A stretch of DNA of 64,000 nucleotides. Origin: Leifsonia shinshuensis. Its GTDB lineage: Bacteria > Actinomycetota > Actinomycetes > Actinomycetales > Microbacteriaceae. Each line of letters opens with the position of its first letter. The first letter of the stretch is position 1. Positions 57,027-64,000 of this stretch are shown here, piece after piece. The stretch is from positions 620,001 through 684,000 of the forward strand of contig NZ_JAVDVK010000001.1 in the NCBI RefSeq assembly GCF_031456835.1, read 5' to 3'. The notes under the pieces were generated by a model, which saw only the letters and a program-made list of their open reading frames with translations, was not told where the DNA came from and searched no databases. The position numbers and the translations under genes are program-made.

Positions 57027-60000
57027 ATGCCGTACCCCAAGTCCGCGCCGGACTCGTCGCGCGACGACGACCAGCGCCCCGGCGACCAGCGCCCCGACGT
57101 TCAGCGCCAGGAAGTCGTGGCGAGCCCGGTCTTCCCCGAGATCGAGACCGACGTCCTCGCGTTCTGGGAGAAGGACGGGACCTTCCGCGCCTCCATCGAC
57201 AACCGCGACGGCGCCGAGGAGTGGGTCTTCTACGACGGCCCCCCGTTCGCCAACGGCCTCCCGCACTACGGCCACCTGCTGACCGGGTACGCGAAGGACG
57301 TCTTCCCGCGCTTCCAGACCATGCGCGGCAAGAAGGTGGAGCGCCGCTTCGGCTGGGACACGCACGGCCTGCCCGCGGAGCTCGAGGCCGAGCGGCAGCT
57401 CGGGATCACCGACAAGAGCCAGATCGAGGAGATGGGGCTCGCCGCCTTCAACCAGGCGGCGAAGGACTCGGTGCTCCGCTACACCCGCGAGTGGCGCGAG
57501 TACGTCACCCGCCAGGCGCGCTGGGTCGACTTCGACAACGACTACAAGACGCTCGACACCACCTACATGGAGTCGGTGATCTGGGCCTTCAAGCAGCTGC
57601 ACGAGAAGGGCCTCGCCTACGAGGGCTACCGCGTGCTGCCGTACTGCTGGCGCGACCAGACCCCGCTGTCCAACCACGAGCTGCGGATGGACGACGACGT
57701 CTACAAGATGCGGCAGGACCAGACGGTCACCGTCACCTTCCCGCTGGTCGGCGAGAAGGCGGAGGTCCTCGGGCTCACCGGCACCCGCGCCCTCGCGTGG
57801 ACGACGACCCCGTGGACCCTGCCGACGAACTTCGCGCTCGCGGTCGGCCCCGACATCGAGTACGCCGTGTTGCCCTCCGGTCCGAACGGCGCCGCCGACT
57901 CGTACGGCGACCCCGACCAGGAGGTCCTGAGCGGACGCTACCTGCTCGCCAAGGACCTCGTCGGCAACTACGCCAAGGACCTCGGCTACGACTCCCCGGC
58001 GGACGCGCTGGCGGCGGTCACCGGCACGCTCAGCGGCTCCGAGCTCGCCGGCGTCGAGTACGACCGGCTCTGGGACTACTACGCCGACACCGAGAAGTGG
58101 GGCACGCAGAACGCGTGGCGCATCCTCGTCGACGACTACGTGACCGTCGAGGACGGCACCGGCATCGTCCACCAGGCACCCGCCTACGGCGAGGACGACC
58201 AGCGCGTCACCGAGGCGGCGGGCATCCCCGTCATCATCTCGGTCGACGACGGCGGGCGCTTCCTGCCCGACGTGCCCGAGGTCGCCGGCGTGCAGGTGTT
58301 CGAGGCGAACAAGACGCTGACCCGGCTGCTCAAGGAGCAGGGCCGGCTGCTGCGCCAGGCGAGCTACGAGCACTCGTACCCGCACTGCTGGCGCTGCCGC
58401 AATCCGCTCATCTACAAGGCCGTCTCCAGCTGGTTCGTGCGTGTCACCGACTTCCGCGACCGGATGGGCGAGCTCAACCAGCAGATCACCTGGGTTCCCG
58501 AGAACGTCAAGGACGGCCAGTTCGGCAAGTGGCTGGCCGGCGCCCGCGACTGGTCGGTGTCGCGCAACCGGTACTTCGGCTCGCCGATCCCGGTGTGGAA
58601 GAGCGACGACCCCGCCTATCCGCGCGTCGACGTGTACGGCTCGCTCGAGGAGCTGGAGCGCGACTTCGGCCGCCTGCCGCTGAACGCCGCCGGCGAGCCG
58701 GACCTGCACCGCCCGTTCATCGACGAGCTCACGCGCCCCAACCCGGACGACCCGACGGGCCGCTCGACGATGCGCCGCATCCCGGACGTGCTCGACGTGT
58801 GGTTCGACTCCGGGTCGATGCCGTTCGCCCAGGTGCACTACCCGTTCGAGAACCGGGACTGGTTCGACACCCACAACCCGGCCGACTTCATCGTCGAGTA
58901 CATCGGGCAGACCCGCGGCTGGTTCTACCTGCTGCACACGCTCGCGACCGCGCTGTTCGACCGTCCGGCGTTCAAGAACGTGATCAGCCACGGCATCGTG
59001 CTCGGCAGCGACGGGCAGAAGATGTCCAAGTCGCTCCGCAACTACCCGGACGTGAACGAGGTCTTCGACCGCGACGGGTCGGATGCGATGCGCTGGTTCC
59101 TCATGTCGAGCCCGGTGCTGCGCGGCGGCAATCTGGTCGTCACCGAGGAGGGCATCCGCGAGGGCGTCCGCCAGGTGCTGCTCCCGCTGTGGAACACCTG
59201 GTACTTCTTCTCGCTGTACGCCAACGCCGCGGGCTACGAGGCGAAGCGCTCGACCGCGTCCACCGACGTGCTCGACCGCTACCTGCTGGCCAAGACCCGC
59301 GATCTGGTGGAGGCCGTGACGGCCGACCTGGAGGGGCTGGACTCGACGCTCGCCGCCGCCAAGCTGCGCGACTTCGCCGACGTGCTCACCAACTGGTACG
59401 TGCGCCGGTCGCGCGACCGGTTCTGGGAGGGTGTGGGCGAGGACGGCTCCGGCGCCGAGGCCTTCGACACGCTCTACACCGTGCTCGAGACGTTCACCCG
59501 GGTCGCCGCGCCGCTCCTGCCGCTCGTCGCCGAGCGCATCTGGAAGGACCTCACCGGCGGCCGCTCCGTGCACCTCACGGACTGGCCGCAGGCCGGCGAG
59601 TTCCCCGCCGACGACGCGCTGGTGGATGCGATGGACCGCATCCGCGCGATCAGCTCGACCGCCCTGTCGCTGCGCAAGCAGGCGGGCCGCCGCGTGCGCC
59701 TGCCGCTCGCGTCGCTGACCGTGGTGGCGCAGAACGCCGAGGCGCTTCGCCCGTTCGAGGGCATCCTGCGCGACGAGCTCAACGTGAAGGCGGTCCAGCT
59801 GGTCGAGCTGCGCGACGACAGCGCAGCGGAGTACGGCATCACGAGCCGCCTCACGGTCAACGCCCGCGCCGCGGGGCCGCGCCTCGGCAAGCAGGTGCAG
59901 CAGGTCATCCAGGCCGCCCGCGCCGGCGACTGGACCGAGGTGGACGGCGTGGTGACCGTCGGCGGCGTCGAGCTGATCGACGGCGAGTACGACCTGGTGC

Positions 60001-60383
60001 TCGAGACCGCATCGGGCGGCGACGACTCGTCGGCGCTCGCGCTGCTCGCGGGCGGCGGCTTCGTGCTGCTCGACACCGCGACCACGCCGGAACTGGAGGC
60101 CGAGGGCCTCGCGCGGGACATCATCCGCGCCGTTCAGGACACGCGCAAGGCGGCGGGGCTCGACGTGAGCGACCGCATCCGGCTCAGCCTGGCGTTCGAC
60201 CACGAGGACGACGCCCGTGCGCTCGACCTCGCGGGCGACGTCGACATCGCGACCGAGACGCTCGCGCTGGCGATGGAGATCGCCGCGGCGGACGGCGCGT
60301 TCCAAAAGCGGTTCGAGGCGGGGCAGTTCGCCAACGCCGGCGCGTTCACCGTCGGCGTGACCAAGGTGGAGGTGGAGTCGTGA
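57027..60383 (+). CDS. ileS: Isoleucine--tRNA ligase
   Basis: 1118 residues, the long IleRS form. After a ~35-residue disordered, Asp/Gln/Arg-rich leader come [17 protein letters not shown], the HIGH variant [15 protein letters not shown], the editing domain ([23 protein letters not shown]), and KMSKS in [15 protein letters not shown] Cys pair HCWRCRNPL lies near residue 455, and the C-terminal anticodon-binding region follows. The resistance type cannot be judged from sequence alone. It is regulated by the T-box just upstream. The start overlaps nothing and follows GGAGAG. folC overlaps its stop (GTGA). Confidence 0.96.
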   Translation: MPYPKSAPDSSRDDDQRPGDQRPDVQRQEVVASPVFPEIETDVLAFWEKDGTFRASIDNRDGAEEWVFYDGPPFANGLPHYGHLLTGYAKDVFPRFQTMRGKKVERRFGWDTHGLPAELEAERQLGITDKSQIEEMGLAAFNQAAKDSVLRYTREWREYVTRQARWVDFDNDYKTLDTTYMESVIWAFKQLHEKGLAYEGYRVLPYCWRDQTPLSNHELRMDDDVYKMRQDQTVTVTFPLVGEKAEVLGLTGTRALAWTTTPWTLPTNFALAVGPDIEYAVLPSGPNGAADSYGDPDQEVLSGRYLLAKDLVGNYAKDLGYDSPADALAAVTGTLSGSELAGVEYDRLWDYYADTEKWGTQNAWRILVDDYVTVEDGTGIVHQAPAYGEDDQRVTEAAGIPVIISVDDGGRFLPDVPEVAGVQVFEANKTLTRLLKEQGRLLRQASYEHSYPHCWRCRNPLIYKAVSSWFVRVTDFRDRMGELNQQITWVPENVKDGQFGKWLAGARDWSVSRNRYFGSPIPVWKSDDPAYPRVDVYGSLEELERDFGRLPLNAAGEPDLHRPFIDELTRPNPDDPTGRSTMRRIPDVLDVWFDSGSMPFAQVHYPFENRDWFDTHNPADFIVEYIGQTRGWFYLLHTLATALFDRPAFKNVISHGIVLGSDGQKMSKSLRNYPDVNEVFDRDGSDAMRWFLMSSPVLRGGNLVVTEEGIREGVRQVLLPLWNTWYFFSLYANAAGYEAKRSTASTDVLDRYLLAKTRDLVEAVTADLEGLDSTLAAAKLRDFADVLTNWYVRRSRDRFWEGVGEDGSGAEAFDTLYTVLETFTRVAAPLLPLVAERIWKDLTGGRSVHLTDWPQAGEFPADDALVDAMDRIRAISSTALSLRKQAGRRVRLPLASLTVVAQNAEALRPFEGILRDELNVKAVQLVELRDDSAAEYGITSRLTVNARAAGPRLGKQVQQVIQAARAGDWTEVDGVVTVGGVELIDGEYDLVLETASGGDDSSALALLAGGGFVLLDTATTPELEAEGLARDIIRAVQDTRKAAGLDVSDRIRLSLAFDHEDDARALDLAGDVDIATETLALAMEIAAADGAFQKRFEAGQFANAGAFTVGVTKVEVES

Positions 60384-61747
60384 CCGACGAGGAGGACTTC
60401 CGCGAACGCGCGGAGGAGGTCTACCAGGCGCTGCTGGCCCGGGTCGGGGAGGGCGCGCCCGAGCGCCGCCTCGACGCGACCCGGCGGGCCGTCGAGCTGC
60501 TCGGCGATCCGCAGCGGGCGTACCCGATCATCCACGTGACGGGCACCAACGGGAAGACCTCGACCAGCCGCATCGCCGAGAGCCTGCTGCGCGCCTACGG
60601 TCTGCGCACGGGCCTCCTGACCAGCCCGCACCTGGTGCGCTTCAACGAGCGCATCGTCATCGACGGGCAGCCGATCGACGACGAGGCGCTGGTGCGCAAC
60701 TGGGAGGACATCAGCCCGTACCTGGAGATCGTGGATGCGGAGCTGACGGAGGTGGGCAAGCAGCCGCTGACGTTCTTCGAGGCGCTCACCGCCCTCGCCT
60801 ACGCGGCCTTCGCGGACGCCCCGGTGGATGTCGCGGTCATCGAGGTCGGCATGGGCGGCGAGTGGGACTCGACCAACGTCGGCGACGGCCAGGTGGCCGT
60901 GTTCACGCCGATCGCGCTGGACCACACGAAGGCGCTGGGCGACACCATCGAGGAGATCGCGCGCACCAAGTCCGGCATCATCAAGCCGTCCGCCGACGTC
61001 GTCTCGTCGGCGCAGACCCCTGAAGCGGATCGCGTGCTGCGCGAGGCGTCGGAGCTCACCGAGTCGACCTTCGCCGAGCAGCCCGCCGACTTCGGGGTCG
61101 ACAGCACGCGCGTGGCGGTCGGCGGCCAGCTGGTGACGGTCCGCGGACGGGCGGCGACCTACGAGGACGTCTTCCTGCCGCTGTACGGCGACCACCAGGC
61201 GCAGAACGCCGCCGTGGCGGTCGCCGCGGTCGAGACGTTCCTCGGCCGGGGCACGCAGCCGCTCAAGACGGATCTCGTCGAGGAGGGCTTCGCGACGGCC
61301 ACGTCGCCCGGCCGTCTGCAGCTGATCGGCATCGAGCCGAGCATCCTGGTGGATGCGGCGCACAACCCCGCGGGCGCCGAGACCCTGGCCGACGCGCTGC
61401 GCAGCTACTTCGACTTCGACGAGATCACCTTCGTCATCGGCATCCTGGGCGACAAGGATGCGCGCGGCGTCATCCGCGCCCTCGCCCCGGTGGCCACGCA
61501 GTTCTTCGTCACCCGGCCCGACTCGGAGCGGGCGCGGGAGGCGGAGGACTTCGGCGACCTGGTGCGCGAGGAGGTCGGCGACGAGGCGACGATCGTCTAC
61601 TCGGACCCGATCGACGCGCTCGAGTCGGCCCGCGACTGGGCCGGTGAGGAGCCGCGCCGCGCGGTCGTCGTCGCCGGGAGCATCGTGCTCGTCGGCCAGG
61701 CGATGGCGTACGCCGAGGAGCAGGAATGGAAGCAGGCCGCGTCGTGA
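60380..61747 (+). CDS. folC: Folylpolyglutamate synthase / dihydrofolate synthase
   Basis: 455 residues, GTG start overlapping the ileS stop. Mur-ligase-like fold with P-loop [43 protein letters not shown] (in parts), omega loop and Mg site ([11 protein letters not shown]), and [19 protein letters not shown] in the C-terminal domain. It adds glutamate to folates, and in bacteria often also makes dihydrofolate from dihydropteroate. An ileS-folC-DUF4233-ndk order with 4-bp overlaps indicates one operon. Confidence 0.95.
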   Translation: MTDEEDFRERAEEVYQALLARVGEGAPERRLDATRRAVELLGDPQRAYPIIHVTGTNGKTSTSRIAESLLRAYGLRTGLLTSPHLVRFNERIVIDGQPIDDEALVRNWEDISPYLEIVDAELTEVGKQPLTFFEALTALAYAAFADAPVDVAVIEVGMGGEWDSTNVGDGQVAVFTPIALDHTKALGDTIEEIARTKSGIIKPSADVVSSAQTPEADRVLREASELTESTFAEQPADFGVDSTRVAVGGQLVTVRGRAATYEDVFLPLYGDHQAQNAAVAVAAVETFLGRGTQPLKTDLVEEGFATATSPGRLQLIGIEPSILVDAAHNPAGAETLADALRSYFDFDEITFVIGILGDKDARGVIRALAPVATQFFVTRPDSERAREAEDFGDLVREEVGDEATIVYSDPIDALESARDWAGEEPRRAVVVAGSIVLVGQAMAYAEEQEWKQAAS

Positions 61748-62142
61748 CCGACGCGCCGCAGGGCCGGGTCCGCCGTCAGCGCTCGCTCCGCGAGCTGCTC
61801 GGCTCGATCGTGCTCGGCTTCGAGCTGCTCGTGGTGTTCCTCGGCGCGCTCGTGCTGTTCGGCCTGCACTCGCTGCCGGCCTGGCTGGCGCTCGGCGGGG
61901 GAGCGGCGCTGATCGTGCTCATGATCATCGCGATCGGGCTGCTGCGGAACACCGCGGGCGTCGTGCTCGGCTGGATCGTCCAGCTGGTCGTGGTCGCCGC
62001 CGGCATCCTCGTCCCCGCCTTCTTCATCGTGGGCGCGATCTTCACCGCCATGTGGGCGTACTGCATGATCGCCGCCGCACGCATCGACCGCAACAATCGA
62101 GCGGCCGCATCCGCGGCCGACAACGGAACGGAGAATCCATGA
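61744..62142 (+). CDS. DUF4233 membrane protein
   Basis: 132 residues, GTG start overlapping folC (GTGA). A basic N-terminus leads into RSLRELLGSIVLGFELLVVFLGALVLFGL, then three more membrane segments. This is the DUF4233 family, found almost only next to folC and ndk in actinobacteria; function unknown. The stop overlaps the ndk start (ATGA). Confidence 0.9.
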   Translation: MTDAPQGRVRRQRSLRELLGSIVLGFELLVVFLGALVLFGLHSLPAWLALGGGAALIVLMIIAIGLLRNTAGVVLGWIVQLVVVAAGILVPAFFIVGAIFTAMWAYCMIAAARIDRNNRAAASAADNGTENP

Positions 62143-62561
62143 CCACCGCCGTCGAAGAGACCCTCGTCCTCATCAAGCCCGACGGGGTCGCCCGCAACCT
62201 GACCGGCGAGATCCTGCGCCGGATCGAGGCCAAGGGCTACTCGCTCGTCGACCTCCGGATGCTGCAGGCCGACCGCGACCTGCTCGCCCAGCACTACGCC
62301 GAGCACGAGGGCAAGCCCTTCTACGAGCCGCTGGTGGAGTTCATGGAGTCGGGCCCGATCGTCGCGATCCGCCTGGCCGGGAACCGCGTCATCGAGGGCT
62401 TCCGCTCGCTCGCCGGCGCGACCGACCCGACGACCGCCCTCCCGGGCACCATCCGCGGCGACCTCGCCCGCGACTGGGGCCTCAAGGTGCAGCAGAACCT
62501 CGTGCACGGCTCCGACTCGCCCGAGTCCGCCCAGCGCGAGCTGGCCCTCTGGTTCGGCTGA
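62139..62561 (+). CDS. ndk: Nucleoside diphosphate kinase
   Basis: 140 residues. Ndk transfers phosphate between NTPs and NDPs via a phosphohistidine. Motifs: ETLVLIKPDGVARNLTGEILRRIE, RNRVIEGFRSLAGATDP-type substrate loop, and the catalytic His in QQNLVHGSDSPESA. The length is standard. It is the last gene of the ileS-folC-DUF4233-ndk operon and is followed by a TTYG-family palindrome. Confidence 0.96.
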   Translation: MTTAVEETLVLIKPDGVARNLTGEILRRIEAKGYSLVDLRMLQADRDLLAQHYAEHEGKPFYEPLVEFMESGPIVAIRLAGNRVIEGFRSLAGATDPTTALPGTIRGDLARDWGLKVQQNLVHGSDSPESAQRELALWFG

Positions 62562-62586
62562 CCCGCACCGCGCATCCCGCCGCGCA

Positions 62587-62643
62587 GCATTCGTGCCGAA
62601 TGTCGCCTCCAGCACGCTGAGAGGGGACATTCGGCACGAATGC
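62587..62643. repeat. Palindrome of TTYG-TGC-CRAA family, copy D
   Basis: Perfect 18-bp arms GCATTCGTGCCGAATGTC (62587-62604) and complement (62626-62643). Compared with the copies at 33.5-35.1 kb, TTTG/CAAA has become TTCG/CGAA, a paired change. It lies between convergent ndk and the VKOR gene. Confidence 0.82.
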
Positions 62644-62668
62644 GTCCGGCGAGCGGTGGTGCGCCGGG

Positions 62669-63286
62669 TCAGATGAAGGCGCGGTGGATCCAGTCCAGCT
62701 GCAGCTGCGCCAGCACCGCGACGATCGCGTAGCAGACGATCGTGATCAGCGGCACCCAGCCGTACAGCGTGCGGAAGAACGCACGGGCGCGTTCCGGCAG
62801 CGGGATGTTGCCCTCCTTGAGGTTGTAGAGGGTCACCGCCCAGAAGGTCGGGATGGTCACGACCCAGGTCACCATGCACCAGGGGCACAGCACGTTGAGG
62901 ACGGTGAGCGACTGGGTGATCAGGAAGATGACCAGCACCAGCGCAAGCACCACGCCGACGTTGAATGCGATCCAGTACCAGCGGGCGAAACGCCCCCGGG
63001 TCGCCAGCAGCCCGACGCCGACGGCGATCGTGGCTGTCCACCCGCCGATGCCCAGCAGCGGGTTCGGGAAGCCGAGCAGCGATCCCTGCCACGAGTTCAG
63101 GTTCTTCGAGCAGCCCACCAGCACCGAGAAGTTGCAGGACAGCTGGGCGCCCGGGTTCTCGAGCAGGTGAAACTTGTCCACCGTCAGCATGAAGGCCGCC
63201 CAGACGCCGATCAGTCCGGCGATGATCAGGAAGACGGCGAGAGCGGTCGGGCGGCGGTAGGCGGCCTCGGCGGGACTGGCTGACAC
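62669..63286 (-). CDS. Vitamin K epoxide reductase (VKOR) family protein
   Basis: 205 residues, GTG start, four to five membrane segments. VKOR residues: loop cysteines in LSCNFSVLVGCSKNLNSWQGSLLGFPN and the active-site CPWC in LNVLCPWCMVTWVVTIP. In actinobacteria VKOR re-oxidises a DsbA-like partner, using quinone, to drive disulfide formation in exported proteins. The partner gene is not next to it. The neighbourhood ndk-VKOR-rne is conserved in Microbacteriaceae. Confidence 0.93.
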   Translation of the reverse strand: MSASPAEAAYRRPTALAVFLIIAGLIGVWAAFMLTVDKFHLLENPGAQLSCNFSVLVGCSKNLNSWQGSLLGFPNPLLGIGGWTATIAVGVGLLATRGRFARWYWIAFNVGVVLALVLVIFLITQSLTVLNVLCPWCMVTWVVTIPTFWAVTLYNLKEGNIPLPERARAFFRTLYGWVPLITIVCYAIVAVLAQLQLDWIHRAFI

Positions 63287-63352
63287 CCTCGGATTATGGC
63301 ATGCCCCCTGCGTGTCGTCCTGGGAGGCGACCGCTGCGAGGCGCAGCCGTGC

Positions 63353-63594
63353 GATAATCGTTGCAGCAGTCGTCCCGGCCCCGGCCGGGAACAGCGACAG
63401 AAGGCTTGCGGGCGCCTGGAGCGCCCGGGAAATGCCGGCCCTGGAGGCCGGCGCGAACAGTGAACCGGATGCAGACGGCGCCACGAGCCCGGCGGCATCC
63501 GAACAGGATTGAGGGAGGCGCCGCGCGCGCCGCCTCCCGACGGAGAGTACCCGGCGAGCGGGGAACCGCCGACCGGTCGAGGAGTGCACCAGCG
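63353..63594 (+). ncRNA. Structured 5' leader of rne: hairpin and GAACAG modules
   Basis: After a -10-like GATAAT (63353-63358) the leader contains five hairpins: 63373-63390, 63409-63427, 63434-63452, 63466-63501 and 63513-63538. The second and third have identical CTGGA loops on different 7-bp stems. GAACAG follows the first (63389-63394), third (63455-63460) and fourth (63501-63506) hairpins. No ORF covers it. This may be a structured leader that lets RNase E control its own mRNA, as happens in other bacteria through unrelated leaders; the start point is inferred. Confidence 0.55.
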
Positions 63595-64000
63595 ATGGTG
63601 GATAACGAGAATATCGACAACACGGACAACAACGAGACGGAGACAGGAGGACGGAAGCGCAAAGGGCTCTTCGGCACGCGACGCGTGGTGAGGAAGGCCT
63701 CGCCGGCGTTCGGTGACGCACCGGCCGAATCCGCTTCCGACTCTGCCGCTTCTTCTTCCGAGCAGGCCGCAGCCCAGACGCCGGCCGAGGACGTCGAGCA
63801 GGCGCCCGAGGCCGCTGAGCGGGCGCCCGAGGCCGCGGCCCCGGTGGAGACCGAAGCGCCCGTCGCCGCGGACACCCCGGCAGCCGACGCAGTGAGCGGC
63901 GCCGCCGCGCCCGTCGTGGCGCACGAGCCCCCGGCCCTGCCGGAGAAGCACGGCGAGGACGATCCGCCGCTCGTCGCCGCGGCCGCCCCCGGCCTGCCGC
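63595..64000 (+). CDS. rne: Ribonuclease E/G, N-terminal part
   Basis: Only the first ~135 residues lie in the window. They are acidic, Ala/Glu/Pro-rich and disordered (NIDNTDNNETETGGRKRKGLFGTRRVVRKASPAFGDAPAE in parts), as in the long N-terminal extension of actinobacterial RNase E before the S1 and catalytic domains. Identification rests on this plus the ndk-VKOR-rne gene order and the long structured leader; the catalytic motifs are outside. The ATG at 63595 has only a weak GGAG upstream. Confidence 0.8.
   Translation, partial: MVDNENIDNTDNNETETGGRKRKGLFGTRRVVRKASPAFGDAPAESASDSAASSSEQAAAQTPAEDVEQAPEAAERAPEAAAPVETEAPVAADTPAADAVSGAAAPVVAHEPPALPEKHGEDDPPLVAAAAPGLP

Noticed and set aside
56901..60305. 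Long open frame antisense to ileS (over 1100 codons)
   Set aside because: It is a GC-rich shadow of ileS: third-position GC keeps the opposite frame free of stops. Composition is Arg/Val/Glu-rich with no recognisable domain.

Overview
The window is bacterial, very GC-rich DNA with actinobacterial features. Several genes appear leaderless, there are GTG starts and many 4-base ATGA/GTGA gene overlaps, and the neighbourhoods tig-clpP1-clpP2-clpX, pepN-rpiB-nei and valS/ileS-folC-DUF4233-ndk-VKOR-rne are conserved. Protein style and gene order point to Microbacteriaceae, most likely Leifsonia or a close relative (inference). It reads as core chromosome: no insertion sequence, prophage, plasmid gene or CRISPR array is visible.

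Layout. 1-5 kb: a truncated MetE/UROD-like protein, a secreted lytic transglycosylase, an MFS exporter divergent from its winged-helix regulator, a thioredoxin-fold protein, an SGNH hydrolase and orn. 5.7-6.2 kb: tRNA-His and tRNA-Arg(TCT), with two tandem 62-bp units carrying 3' parts of the tRNA-Arg gene. 6.2-13.3 kb: an MFS transporter divergent from a LysR regulator, a CPA2 antiporter, nadE, a membrane protein, msrA, an SSB paralogue and a lipoprotein. 13.4-19.7 kb: ettA, two thioesterases, and an ECF sigma/anti-sigma pair divergent from a Rieske plus DUF2231-like pair through a shared symmetrical promoter. 19.8-27 kb: a flavoprotein dehydrogenase, truncated haemoglobin plus MscS, and an ABC transporter/two-component operon. 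27-39 kb: pepN, rpiB, nei, a PaiB-like gene, an amidohydrolase, a secreted alpha/beta hydrolase, dps, a second two-component pair, an MT0933-like antitoxin and a membrane protein. 39-46 kb: tRNA-Gly, tRNA-Pro, tig, a TPR protein, clpP1, clpP2, an ATPase, clpX and a ClC-like channel. 46-56.7 kb: an M3 peptidase, an ArsR-type regulator plus MFS operon, the valS/GNAT operon, and an MHS transporter with its TetR regulator. 56.8-64 kb: a T-box leader, ileS, folC, DUF4233, ndk, VKOR and the start of rne behind a structured leader.

The most notable unexplained content is intergenic. Twelve palindromic elements of several families lie between genes; in at least two families the sequence differs between copies while base pairing is kept. 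The rne leader is a series of hairpins, three of them followed by GAACAG. Other points worth checking are the tRNA-Arg remnants, a head-to-head ECF promoter pair, a strong hairpin inside the first codons of the ATPase gene in the clp cluster, and an apparent restriction of the Asp codon GAT to a GGATG context.
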